Origin: Streptomyces scabichelini
Lineage (GTDB): Bacteria; Actinomycetota; Actinomycetes; Streptomycetales; Streptomycetaceae
Direction of reading: 5' to 3'
NCBI RefSeq assembly: GCF_011045015.1
Contig: NZ_JAAKZY010000101.1
Location: 1-36,416, forward strand
DNA: 36,416 nt
Shown here: positions 15,761 through 24,041 of the stretch, in pieces
Layout of the letters: every line of letters starts with the position of its first letter
Numbering within the stretch: position 1 is the stretch's first letter
Notes under the pieces: model-generated
What the model was told of the DNA's origin: nothing
Database searches by the model: none
Seen by the model: only the letters and a program-made list of their open reading frames with translations
Position numbers and translations under genes: made by a program

Positions 15761-16440
15761 CGGCCTCCGCGTTCAGCGAGAACGAGAGCACGACTCCCCG
15801 GGAGCCAGAAGGTCACGCCGAAAGGCCGGCCCCACGTCGTTCCCGTCACTTGTCGGCTTCGACGCCAACTCCGACACCCTGCCGACCACGTCGTGGGCCG
15901 TGGATCGCGGTCCTGCGCTCACGGTGCGGCCGTCGGCCGCCGCGCGGGCGGCCGTGAAGAGCGGCCCCGGCCGGCTCACCGGGCGGACACTTCGGAAATA
16001 GGCCGCCGGCGACCCTGTAGGGCCGTTTCCTCTTCGGGCAGTTTCCTTGTCCCCCACCCTGCGAACCAGACGTACCGGCGGCGGCGCCCTCTCTGCTGGT
16101 CCGGTATGCGACTGGCCGCGCCAAGGACGTCCACCCGATGCCCACACAACAGGCATATCGGACAACGAATCGCCCCGGAGACACCGTCGGCCTGGACACG
16201 CCCGCACCACCCCGGCCCCTGTACGGCCCCTAGGTCTTGACATCGGCCCCTAGGCAGCCGCCCAGACCGCGAGCGACACCCTCGATCATCTACTCAGCCG
16301 CAGGTCAGATGGGTTGGAGCTCCCCCGACCGCCGCCGGACCGGTTGAACCACGGCGCAGCGGATTCTCCTTCCGACGCGCAGTGGCTCCAGGCCGGTGGT
16401 CTGGACGGAGCCTCTATGACTGTCGGCGCCGGACGGCGTC
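15761..16440. other. 680-bp stretch without a gene, holding dispersed repeat copy 1
   Basis: No frame here gives a recognisable protein on either strand. Most of the stretch from 15989 is the repeat described separately. It marks the left border of the catabolic island. Confidence 0.6.
15989..16367 (+). repeat. Dispersed repeat, copy 1 (left border of island)
   Basis: Non-coding sequence that matches 33072-33384 in the same orientation. Shared blocks include CCGTTTCCTCTT then GGGCAGTTTCCTTG (16023-16049), GGACAACGAA (16160-16169), TGGACACGCC (16194-16203), CGGCCCCTGTACGGCCCCT (16213-16231) and GCCGCAGGTCAGA (16297-16309). This copy has about 65 extra bases between 16075 and 16150. The identity looks like roughly three quarters or more by eye. 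Confidence 0.8.
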
Positions 16441-16773
16441 TCAGCCTGCGGCGACGTAGATCTTTCGCAGGGTGGAACGGACCTCCCACTCGGTCCGCTC
16501 CCCCGCGTGCAGGCGTACGACGACGCCGGGGGCCAGTTCGATGCTCTCCCCGGTCTCGAATCGCACGGTCGCGTCTCCGGCGAGTACGACGAAGACCTCG
16601 TCGACCTCGACGTCGCGGACCGTACCGGCCGTCAGTGTCCACAGTCCGAGTTCTGTGCCCAGGAACTCGCCCAGGGTCTTCGCGGCTGCCGCCGGGCGTC
16701 CCGCGAGGATGTCGTGCTCTTCGAGTGGCAGCTGGTCGAACTCGACCTCGTGTGCGTTGACGTAACGGTCCAT
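16441..16773 (-). CDS. Small cupin-domain protein
   Basis: A single-domain cupin (110 aa). The core reads GLWTLTAGTVRDVEVDEVFV, then VLAGDATVRF, ELAPGVVVRLHAGERTEWEV and LRKIYV, the pattern of the DUF861/EutQ-like cupin group. The usual first metal-motif histidines are absent (the segment has Asp and Glu instead), so metal binding and enzymatic activity are doubtful; a binding or isomerase role is possible. The ATG at 16773 is chosen; the longer frame upstream runs antisense into the next gene. It is last in the operon CocE, MOSC fusion, cupin, 35 nt after the fusion gene. Confidence 0.85.
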   Translation of the reverse strand: MDRYVNAHEVEFDQLPLEEHDILAGRPAAAAKTLGEFLGTELGLWTLTAGTVRDVEVDEVFVVLAGDATVRFETGESIELAPGVVVRLHAGERTEWEVRSTLRKIYVAAG

Positions 16774-16808
16774 CCCGACACCATCCTTGTCCTTGGGTGC
16801 AGGATCCG

Positions 16809-18662
16809 TCAGTTCTCGTCGACCACGAGATCCGCCGTCGGGACCGAGCAGCAGAGCAGGACCTGTCCGTCCCGGGGTTCCACTAGCGGGTCGACGAGAT
16901 AGGCCGTCTGGCCATGGACCGTTGCCGCGCAGGTCCCGCACACCCCGGCACGACAACTGGCGGGGAGCGCGAACCCCTGGGCCTGCGCCAGGTCGAGGAG
17001 TGTTCCCGAATCGGGGTTCCACTTGGCGGCCACCCCCGATGACCGGTAGGTGACCTGGAAGGGTCCCGCATCCGGTGCCGGGCGGGGGGTGATGTCCACG
17101 GTCCTCGGTGAGTAGAAGGCGTCGTACCGGATCGCGTTCGCAGACACCCCCACGGCCTGTACGGCCGCCCTCATGTCCGTCACGAACCGGGCGGGCCCGC
17201 ACACGTGGACCTCGGTGGAGGCCGGATCCGTCAGGATGCCGGCGATGCGAGTGCCGTCAGGACGCCCGGGGTTATGTTCCACTGCGGTGTCCTCGGGCCG
17301 GGGCCCGGTCACGTACAGGTGCAGGCGGACTCGGCTCAACTGGGCAGCGGCTTGCTGGAGTTCGCCCCAGTGCGGGAGGCTGTCGATGTCGCGGACGACG
17401 TGCACGAAGTCCACCGGGCGTTCGCTGCGGGCGGCCGTCAGAGCGTGGGCCATGGCGAGTGCCGGCGTGATGCCGATGCCGGCTGTCAGGACCAGGAGGG
17501 GGCGGTTCTCCTCCGCGTCGATGACGGCATCCCCGAACGGGCCGGAGACGAGGACCTGTTCATCCTCGCGCAGGGCGGCCAGCCACGGTGACACGACGCC
17601 GTCCTCGCGGTGCTCCGCGGTGATGCGTGAGGGTCCCTCGCCGGTGCGGCTGATGGTGTAGTTGCGCCATCCCGGAGTGTCCAGGTCCGTGCGGTGCACC
17701 CGCAGGTACTGGCCGGGACGTGCCGCCGCGAGGGCGGGGCTCGGGTCCTCGATCTCGATGCTCGTGGTGGTGGCGGCCGGCCGGGTCACCGAGGTCACCC
17801 TGGCCATCCGTGGTGCCGACGCCATCTCCGCCTGGCTCAGTCCCTGGCTCGTGTACGTGAGCGCGCGGCGTGGACCGACGTACGCATGGTCGCCGACCTG
17901 GAGGCTTCCCGGCGTCCTGACCTGAGCGTAGACCCCGCAGTAGAGGTGTCCGAAGTGGCCGGCGAGGATGCCCGGGACATTAACCTCGGTGTTGCCGGTG
18001 GCCGGGGCGACAGCCGTGGCCCTGCACCTCTCTATGGGGCGCAGCACCTTCAGGTCGACCTCGCCGATGCGCAGTTGCCCGCCCAGGAGACCGAACTCCG
18101 CCCACGGGGGCAGTCCGTCGATGTACAGGTTGGCTCTGAACCGCCGTGGGTCCAGGAGGGTCTTCGCGACGCGTGCGATGTCACGGACGGTGGCCAAGTT
18201 GATGATCGATATCGGGGCGTCGGCGAAGTCCCACAGGTGGCTGCCCGAGGAGACCAGGCGCGCGGTCCGGCCCGGGGAACCGAACCAGCTCTGGATCCGG
18301 GATGCGACGAACTCGTCGTCGTCGAAACCGTCGTCGAGGCGCCCGTCTTCCCGCAGCCGGACTCGCAGTTCGCCGTCGCGTGCCGTGAGCACGACCTCGG
18401 CATCGTCCGTTCCGGTGTCCGAGACGATACGAGCCGAGTAGCCGCCGAGATCCGGTCGGGTGTCCAGGGCGTGGAAGGCCTCGTAACTCGTCCAACTGCC
18501 GTAACTCTCCAGCGGGATCACGTCGTTGGCCAGGCCGAGCAGGCGGTCGAAGCGGAGGCCGTCCGGACCGAGGAAGGCTTCGTCGAGCGATTCACCGCCC
18601 AGGCCTTTGACCGGGTAGCGCCCGATGCCGGCCAACAGCAGCGCCGGCTGCGAGGTCTTCAT
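16809..18662 (-). CDS. MOSC domain / flavin reductase / [2Fe-2S] ferredoxin fusion
   Basis: A 617-aa three-part redox enzyme. Residues 8-95 form the MOSC N-terminal barrel and about 140-270 the MOSC domain, with RFRANLYIDG (174-183) and ERCRAT, whose C213 matches the molybdenum-ligand Cys of YcbX/mARC proteins. Residues 285-520 are a ferredoxin-NADP reductase module: RNYTIS (333-338, flavin), TAGIGITP (393-400) and VCGP (487-490, NAD(P)). The end is a plant-type [2Fe-2S] domain with C570, C575, C578 and C604. YcbX and mARC reduce N-hydroxylated compounds using separate or partly fused electron donors; here NAD(P)H-to-molybdenum transfer could occur in one chain. The start overlaps the CocE stop by 4 nt (ATGA). 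The substrate is unknown. Confidence 0.93.
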   Translation of the reverse strand: MKTSQPALLLAGIGRYPVKGLGGESLDEAFLGPDGLRFDRLLGLANDVIPLESYGSWTSYEAFHALDTRPDLGGYSARIVSDTGTDDAEVVLTARDGELRVRLREDGRLDDGFDDDEFVASRIQSWFGSPGRTARLVSSGSHLWDFADAPISIINLATVRDIARVAKTLLDPRRFRANLYIDGLPPWAEFGLLGGQLRIGEVDLKVLRPIERCRATAVAPATGNTEVNVPGILAGHFGHLYCGVYAQVRTPGSLQVGDHAYVGPRRALTYTSQGLSQAEMASAPRMARVTSVTRPAATTTSIEIEDPSPALAAARPGQYLRVHRTDLDTPGWRNYTISRTGEGPSRITAEHREDGVVSPWLAALREDEQVLVSGPFGDAVIDAEENRPLLVLTAGIGITPALAMAHALTAARSERPVDFVHVVRDIDSLPHWGELQQAAAQLSRVRLHLYVTGPRPEDTAVEHNPGRPDGTRIAGILTDPASTEVHVCGPARFVTDMRAAVQAVGVSANAIRYDAFYSPRTVDITPRPAPDAGPFQVTYRSSGVAAKWNPDSGTLLDLAQAQGFALPASCRAGVCGTCAATVHGQTAYLVDPLVEPRDGQVLLCCSVPTADLVVDEN

Positions 18663-20389
18663 TCCTCCGCTCCAAGCACGGTCAACCGCACCTGACCCGG
18701 GAGGCCGCCGCCGACCGAGATCGTCTGCGTGCTGGTAGCTCCCCGTGTCGCCAGCCACGGGTTCTCCTCGGTACCGGGATGCCAGAGGTAGTGCGGGAAG
18801 TCGCTGCACGACAGCTGGAGTCGCAGGCGGTGGCCCGGGCGGAGCCGGTAGCCCGTGTGGCCGAGGTCGATCGCGACCGCTTCGCCGCGCTGGGACGGGA
18901 GCACCGCCTGTCCACGAACGAGCAGGTGGGCCGTACCGTCCGGAAACACGTCGAAGAGCTTGGCGAACACGTGCATGCCGGGTGCGGTGGACTCGACGGT
19001 GAGTTCGGCCCGTACCGGACCCGCCAGGTCCAGCGGCGTGGAGACCGGAGCCGCGGTGAAGGTCAGTACGTCGGGACGGGACTGGAGTCCGCTCTCGTCG
19101 ACCCACTCGCGCAGCGCCGAGAAGGGGTCCCCGGTGATGCTGGGCACCATGTCGTGCGGGTCGTGTGTCCATCGCACCGTGCCCGATGGACCGGCGGGGA
19201 GCTCCGGGTTCTCGTGCAGCGAGCCGCCCTCCGCGTCCCGTACGGCCAGGGCGGGTTCGGCGAAGTGCAGCACCAGTTCGCGGGCCTCCGGCGGCGGCCA
19301 GTTCGTGGAGGTACGGAAGCCCACGTGACCCAGGTGCCAGCGGACCCGGGGAAGCGACTCTTCGGGCCGCTCGCCCTTGAGGAACACGTCGAAGAACTCC
19401 AGTACCGGTGCGACGTAGCGGGCAACGGTCCGGCGCAGCGCCTCGTCGTCGGTGTTGTGGTCGTTCTCCGGCTGTACGGGCGAGTGGGCGAGACGGTGGT
19501 TCTCGTGGTCGACGGAGTCCGCGTGCAGATAGGTCAGCGGGCCCCAGGCGGGGTGCGCCGCCATGGCCGTGTAGTCGCGCATGGACTCGCCCAGCAGGTT
19601 GCAGAACCAGCCGACCCCGTGCAGCGTCGGCACCGGCCGTGCCTGGAACGGGTGCCCGAGGGGGAACAGGTTGGTCGGCTGGGGATGCGGTACGCAGGTC
19701 TCGAAGGCCACCGACCTGGTTCCCGAGGCGTTGAACGCCTCTTCGAACGCCTCCAGGAGCGGTCGGCGGTCGTGGTCGACCGGGACGTGGACGATGTCGC
19801 GGGCTGCCCAGTAGTCGGCGAGGTACTTCGCCCCGTAGAGCGTGACGATCCGCTCCGGATCCCAGCGTGGCACCACCACGGTGTGGTCCATGGACGTGAT
19901 GCGGGGCACGATCGCCTTGAGGGCGGGATGGCCGGAGGTGACGGCGGCCCACTGGGTGAAGCCGAAGTAGGAGTCGCCGCACATGCCCACGACGGCGTCC
20001 GACCACTGCTGCCGGGTGATCCACTCGATGGTGTCGTAGCCGTCCTCGGCCTCGTGGACGAAGGGCACCGTCTCGCCCTGGGAGCGGAACTTGCCGCGCA
20101 CGTCCTGGACGACCGTGACGTAGCCGTGTGCGGTGAGTTCCGCGGCGATCTGTTCCATGTAGCAGTAGCGGCTGTTCTTGTCGTACGGCAGGCGGAACAG
20201 CACTGCCGGGTGCGGGCCCTGGGCGGCGGGGAGGTAGACGTCGGTGGCGAGTTCTACGCCGTCCCGCATGGGCACCATGTACTGCTCGGCCGCCGCACTC
20301 AGGGGGGCGGGGCCTATGCGTTCGGTGGCGATGGGCACTGTGGTGACGCTCCGTTCAAGGGGAAGTTCCGTGGCATCAGTCCGCCCCAC
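18659..20389 (-). CDS. CocE/NonD family hydrolase (X-Pro dipeptidyl-peptidase S15 type)
   Basis: A 576-aa serine hydrolase of the CocE group, which cleaves esters or acyl bonds such as those of cocaine, glutaryl-amides or X-Pro peptides. The N-terminal segment MVPMRDGVELATDVYLP and RLPYDK (66-71) lead to the nucleophile elbow CGDSYFG with S140. The jelly-roll C-terminal domain contains LDLAGPVRAELTVESTAPG and the late YRLRPGHRLRLQLSCSDFPH. There is no signal peptide. The GTG at 20389 has AGGAAG 9 nt upstream; a GTG at 20338 is a possible alternative. It is the first gene of an operon with the MOSC fusion and cupin, so the fusion probably acts on the hydrolysis product or on the same substrate. 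Confidence 0.92.
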   Translation of the reverse strand: MGRTDATELPLERSVTTVPIATERIGPAPLSAAAEQYMVPMRDGVELATDVYLPAAQGPHPAVLFRLPYDKNSRYCYMEQIAAELTAHGYVTVVQDVRGKFRSQGETVPFVHEAEDGYDTIEWITRQQWSDAVVGMCGDSYFGFTQWAAVTSGHPALKAIVPRITSMDHTVVVPRWDPERIVTLYGAKYLADYWAARDIVHVPVDHDRRPLLEAFEEAFNASGTRSVAFETCVPHPQPTNLFPLGHPFQARPVPTLHGVGWFCNLLGESMRDYTAMAAHPAWGPLTYLHADSVDHENHRLAHSPVQPENDHNTDDEALRRTVARYVAPVLEFFDVFLKGERPEESLPRVRWHLGHVGFRTSTNWPPPEARELVLHFAEPALAVRDAEGGSLHENPELPAGPSGTVRWTHDPHDMVPSITGDPFSALREWVDESGLQSRPDVLTFTAAPVSTPLDLAGPVRAELTVESTAPGMHVFAKLFDVFPDGTAHLLVRGQAVLPSQRGEAVAIDLGHTGYRLRPGHRLRLQLSCSDFPHYLWHPGTEENPWLATRGATSTQTISVGGGLPGQVRLTVLGAEE

Positions 20390-20643
20390 GCGACTGAGCT
20401 TCCTACCGCCTGCGTGACACGGTCACCGAACCAGGTCCTGTGGGTACGTCAGGCGCCCGCTACGGCCTGGATATGGCCATGGGTGTCGAAGATGCTTTCT
20501 CAAAGAATTCGCTGCCCATCGAGATCTCCTGTCAGCGGACTGTGAGAGCTGTGCCGACAGGGGTCGCACGAGGGCCTTGGCAACACCGAGGCCGCGAAGG
20601 CGCACCCAGGCCCTGAAGCGGGATCGATCGCCGACAGGTTTAC

Positions 20644-20662
20644 ATAGCATATATTATATAAC
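20644..20662 (-). promoter_or_regulatory. 19-bp island motif, copy A
   Basis: ATAGCATATATTATATAAC on the plus strand. It aligns without gaps with copies B (27591) and C (30577), giving RTAGCRYRYRWTRYATAAC. On the minus strand it contains TATAAT, so it could overlap the -10 of a leftward promoter for the CocE operon, which would then have a leader of about 250 nt. Confidence 0.65.
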
Positions 20663-20825
20663 TAGCGTTACACCACCGCAAGAGGGGCCCCCGTCACAGC
20701 ACGAACACGCCCCCCACCTGCCCCGAGGCCGTCACATTCTCGCCACCACGCCGCGATCGACGGCCGACCCGACCATGCGAGAGCGGTTCAACTCTCGGCG
20801 GTCGCGTTGCCCGAGTCTGCGCCCC

Positions 20826-20849
20826 GACGCCTACCAGCTGGTCGGCGTC
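20826..20849. repeat. 24-bp near-perfect palindrome
   Basis: GACGCC (20826-20831) pairs with GGCGTC (20844-20849) around the perfect inner palindrome ACCAGCTGGT (20833-20842); only the T/C pair at 20832/20843 mismatches. It could be an operator or a cruciform-forming site. It lies about 110 nt upstream of the TetR start. Confidence 0.5.
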
Positions 20850-20871
20850 ACGCCCATGGGGAGGGCACGCA

Positions 20872-20886
20872 ACTTTCATGTAAAGT
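20872..20886. promoter_or_regulatory. Dyad upstream of TetR gene, possible autoregulatory operator
   Basis: ACTTT-CATGT-AAAGT is a 5-bp inverted repeat with 5-nt spacer, 70 nt before the TetR ATG. It differs from the 19-bp island motif, so the TetR protein may bind this and not the motif, or bind both weakly. Confidence 0.4.
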
Positions 20887-20956
20887 CTGATGTACGAAAC
20901 TGACGGGGTGAACGTAAGGGACGCGGGCACCCGCCAGCCGCGGACGGGGAGGAAGC

Positions 20957-21553
20957 ATGCCGAAGTACGTCGATCCGGAGCTGCGCGCGAAAGAGATCAC
21001 TGACGCGGCCGTTCGCGTTCTGGGCGAAGGCGGGTTCGCCAAGCTCACTTTGAGGAATCTTGCCAAGCGGCTGGGCGGTTCGATCACGCTCGTCACCCAC
21101 TACTTCCCCAACCGTGATGTGCTCATCACAGGCATTCTTGAGCACTTCTTCGCCGAATCGGACCAGTTCGCCGAGGAGCTCGCCGCTATCGCCGATCCCG
21201 CAGAGCGGCTGCACGCGGCGCTCCTCTGGTTTCTGCCTGTTGACGAGGAGACCTTGGTCAGGGAGCGGGGGCGCATCGCGCTGGTCGCTCACCGGGACGC
21301 CGACGCGGCGGTCGACGACTTCATCACACGCTTGGAACCGGCCATGAGGGCGATCCTCGCCCAGGGCATCGCGGGCTTCGTCGAAGAGGACGAGTTCGAG
21401 GTGACGCTGGACCTGTTGCGCTCCTGGACGACCGGCATGGCTCTGTCGGCGGTGGAACATCCGGAGATCTGGACCGTTGAACGTCAACTGCGGGCTCTCG
21501 ACCGGTTCCTGGCACTGCTCTCGATGCCTGCGGTCCACCGTGTGAACGCCTGA
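20957..21553 (+). CDS. TetR/AcrR family regulator
   Basis: A 198-aa regulator with an N-terminal helix-turn-helix (EITDAAVRVLGEGGFAKLTL, then RNLAKRLGGSITLVTHYFPN; about residues 13-53). The variant GSITLVTHYFPN recognition helix resembles the BetI-like group. The ligand domain has no distinctive motif. GGGGAGGAA lies 2-8 nt before the ATG. It faces away from the CocE operon and is the only complete regulator gene inside the direct-repeat-bounded island, so it is the first candidate to control the island genes. A dyad in front of it suggests autoregulation. Ligand unknown; an acyl-CoA or the imported compound is plausible. Confidence 0.92.
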   Translation: MPKYVDPELRAKEITDAAVRVLGEGGFAKLTLRNLAKRLGGSITLVTHYFPNRDVLITGILEHFFAESDQFAEELAAIADPAERLHAALLWFLPVDEETLVRERGRIALVAHRDADAAVDDFITRLEPAMRAILAQGIAGFVEEDEFEVTLDLLRSWTTGMALSAVEHPEIWTVERQLRALDRFLALLSMPAVHRVNA

Positions 21554-22188
21554 GCCGGCCGACCGAACCAGCCCCCGTGGGTCCGGCGGAGATTCCTGGC
21601 TACACCGGTCCCGGGCGAGATCCGCAGGACGCCGACGACGACGGAAACGGCCCGGCGTACGGCGAAGACCTTGGCCTGATCCAGCCGGGAGAGGACGCCA
21701 GGCAGTCGGCGCGGGTCAGCCGCACGACGGGGCGGCCGCACTCGCGCATGTAGGCGCCGACCAAGTGGTGGACGCGCTGTTTCCAGTCCTGCTCGAACGG
21801 CGGCTCCGGCCGGGCCATGCTCGGAGCTCCATGGTCTGGCACACCAGTGCCCACATGGCGCCGAGTCCTCGGGAAGCTGCGGCCGCCTCGTCGCCGACGC
21901 ACGCGGCACGGGGTGATGGCAGGACGCCGCCTTGAGGCCGGCCGCGACCTGGGCCCCGCCGCCGCGTCCTCCGGGGCGCGCAGCACGTGCGCTCCGGACA
22001 CGCTCGTACTGTCCGGAAGACGCCGCGGTCGGACGCCGGTTGCGGCCATCAGGGCGTCATGCGGCACGGTGTCTTCCGTCCGACAGCGCCGCGTACGGTC
22101 GGAGATCTGCTGCGTGAGGAAGGCCGCACCCACGGGTGTCGCGGGTGCGGCGTCCACACGCGGATGCCGGTCAGGATGACGTTGCCTC
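21554..22188. other. 635-bp region without a confident gene
   Basis: Minus-strand frames run through it, one reading MARPEPPFEQDWKQRVHHLV and GAYMRECGRPVVRLTRADC (about 21690-21820), which looks coding-like but matches no family I know and then loses the pattern. It may be a decayed gene. The operon-end hairpin is listed separately. Confidence 0.4.
22123..22151 (-). terminator. Hairpin downstream of the peptide ABC operon
   Basis: GCCGCACCC (22123-22131) and GGGTGCGGC (22143-22151) form a perfect 9-bp stem with an 11-nt loop, 38 nt beyond the last stop codon of the operon. No T-tract follows, which is common for GC-rich actinobacteria. Confidence 0.45.
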
Positions 22189-23031
22189 TCACGGGACCGG
22201 CTCGTCGACCGCAGGACGCCTGTCACGACTTCGGCTGGGCTTCCACCCCGGTCGGGGAACCGCGTCCAGGAGATCCCGTGTGTAGGGATGCTGCGGAGCA
22301 TCCAGTACGCCTGCGACCTCGCCGCGTTCGACGACCTGGCCGTGGCGCATCACGACGCACGTGTCGCAGACCTGCCGGACCACCGCGAGGTCGTGGGACA
22401 CGAAGAGGTAGGCCACGTCGAGCGTGTCCCTGATCTCGTTGAGCAAGGTCAGCACCTGCGCCTGAACACTGACGTCGAGCGCGGAGACCGCCTCGTCGAG
22501 GATGAGGACCCGGGGTTGCAGTACCAGGGCGCGGGCGATGGCGACCCGCTGGCGCTGGCCGCCGGACAGCCGACGGGGATACGCCTGGGCGTGCGAGGCG
22601 TCCAGTCCGACCCGCTCGAGCGCCTCGGCCACGCGGGCCCCGGCGGTCGTACGGCCGATGTCGAAGTGCAGGGCCAGCAGTTCGGACAGGCCCGCACCGA
22701 TGCGCTGTCGCGGGTCGAGTGAACCGAACGGGTCCTGGAAGACCATCTGGACCAGGCGCGACCGGGCCAGGCGCTCGGCACGGCCACGAGCGGGATGCGT
22801 CCAGTCCTGGCCGGCGACCGTGATACTGCCTGAGGTGGCCATTTCCAGTCCCGCGATGATTCTGGCCGTCGTGGTCTTGCCCGACCCGGACTCGCCCACG
22901 ACGGCCAGTGAGCCTCCGGGCTCCAGCACGAGATCCACGCCTTTGACGGCGTGCAGTTCCTCGCGCGCGCCGTCGTCACCGACCACGGTGAAGCTCTTGT
23001 GCAAGCCGGCTACCTCGACGATGGGACTCAT
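22189..23031 (-). CDS. Peptide-type ABC transporter ATP-binding protein, DppF/OppF type
   Basis: One of two ATPases (280 aa) driving the importer. Walker A is GESGSGKT, the Q-loop is VFQDPFGSLDPRQ, the signature is LSGGQRQRV and Walker B is VLILDEAVSALD, followed by the switch His in VSHDLA. DEA replaces the more common DEP; the catalytic Glu remains. The real start is the ATG at 23031, which overlaps the DppD stop by one base (TGATG); the frame open further upstream is not DppF-like. The C-terminus ends soon after PQHPYTRDLLDAV, without the cysteine-rich tail often present in this subunit. It is the last gene of a five-gene operon. Confidence 0.94.
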   Translation of the reverse strand: MSPIVEVAGLHKSFTVVGDDGAREELHAVKGVDLVLEPGGSLAVVGESGSGKTTTARIIAGLEMATSGSITVAGQDWTHPARGRAERLARSRLVQMVFQDPFGSLDPRQRIGAGLSELLALHFDIGRTTAGARVAEALERVGLDASHAQAYPRRLSGGQRQRVAIARALVLQPRVLILDEAVSALDVSVQAQVLTLLNEIRDTLDVAYLFVSHDLAVVRQVCDTCVVMRHGQVVERGEVAGVLDAPQHPYTRDLLDAVPRPGWKPSRSRDRRPAVDEPVP

Positions 23032-24041
23032 CACGCTCTCACCTCCATGAATGCCTGGTCGGCGATTTCCGCCGTCCGGTGACACGCGACGAGCCGGCCC
23101 GACCGAGGCTCGAGTCGTGGGCGCTCGTCACGGCATATCTGCTGGGCAAAGGGACATCGGTCGACGAAGACGCACCCCGGGCCCACTTCGAAGGCGGAGG
23201 CGGGGCGCCCCGGGATCGCGACGAGGGGCCGCTTCTCCACCGGACTGGGACGTGAGGCCAGCAGCGCCGCCGTGTAGGGGTGCCCCGGCTGTTCGTGAAC
23301 GAGGTCCGCGGGGCCGTTCTCCACCACGACCCCGGCGTACATCACGGCCAGTCGGTCGGTCACCGAGGCCGCGAGGTCGAGGTCGTGCGTGATGAACAGC
23401 ATCCCGAGCCTGCGGTCCCTGCGCTGCTCGTCCAGGATGGCCATCACATCGGACTGCACCGTGACGTCGAGCGCCGTCGTCGGTTCATCGGCCAGGATCA
23501 GGTCGGGCGAGGTCATGAGGGCCATGACGATCATGACTCGCTGCAGCAGTCCGCCCGAGAGCTGGTGCGGGTACTGCCTCATACGTCGCGGACCGTCGTC
23601 CATGCCGACCTCCGCCAAGAGCCGGACGGCCAGCTCGGTCGCCTCCGGATGGCTCATCGCCTTCCGGGACGTGACCCCCTCGACCAGGAACTCGCCCACG
23701 GTGAGGAGCGGATTGGTGTGGGCGCGGGGATCCTGGTAGATCATGCCGACGTGCGACGAGCGGTAGTCGGCGAGTTCCGTACGACTCATCCCCGGCACCG
23801 AACGGCCTCGGAACAAGACCTCACCATCGAGCTGGGCGCCTCGCGGCAGCAGTCGCATGACGGCCCGGGTCGTCATGGATTTCCCTGATCCCGACTCGCC
23901 TACGAGACCGAGGGACTCCCCTTCGTCGATCGAGAGGCTGACGTCGTGGATGACCCGGCTTCGCTTCCCGTCCCGGTCGAGGTCGACACGGACGTGCCTC
24001 AGCTCCAGCAGACGCGCGTCCGGCTTCTTGGGGTCCGTCAT
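23031..24041 (-). CDS. Peptide-type ABC transporter ATP-binding protein, DppD/OppD type
   Basis: The partner ATPase (336 aa). Walker A is GESGSGKS, the signature LSGGLLQRV is slightly divergent (LL for the usual MRQ), and Walker B reads LILADEPTTALD with THDLDL after it. The oligopeptide-transporter C-terminal region is present, with three cysteines in GCVFVDRCPFAQQIC and a later ACH, the pattern known to hold an iron-sulfur cluster in Dpp/Opp ATPases. I chose the ATG at 24041, which overlaps the upstream permease stop by 4 nt (ATGA). It forms a heterodimer with the DppF-type subunit. Confidence 0.95.
   Translation of the reverse strand: MTDPKKPDARLLELRHVRVDLDRDGKRSRVIHDVSLSIDEGESLGLVGESGSGKSMTTRAVMRLLPRGAQLDGEVLFRGRSVPGMSRTELADYRSSHVGMIYQDPRAHTNPLLTVGEFLVEGVTSRKAMSHPEATELAVRLLAEVGMDDGPRRMRQYPHQLSGGLLQRVMIVMALMTSPDLILADEPTTALDVTVQSDVMAILDEQRRDRRLGMLFITHDLDLAASVTDRLAVMYAGVVVENGPADLVHEQPGHPYTAALLASRPSPVEKRPLVAIPGRPASAFEVGPGCVFVDRCPFAQQICRDERPRLEPRSGRLVACHRTAEIADQAFMEVRA

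Larger units (their letters stand above)
20390..20956. other. 567-bp divergent regulatory region between CocE operon and TetR gene
   Basis: No gene is seen. The region holds motif A (20644-20662), a 24-bp imperfect palindrome and the dyad in front of the TetR gene, all listed separately. A very AT-rich patch (20641-20662) stands out from the GC-rich background. Confidence 0.6.

Noticed and set aside
16809..20024. Single giant 1071-codon minus-strand frame
   Set aside because: Only the last 617 codons are the MOSC fusion; the first part is antisense-frame shadow of the CocE gene, which has its own frame and overlapping stop.
20872..20900. Fourth copy of the 19-bp island motif in front of the TetR gene
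   Set aside because: Only about eight of 19 positions fit and the invariant TAGC block is missing.
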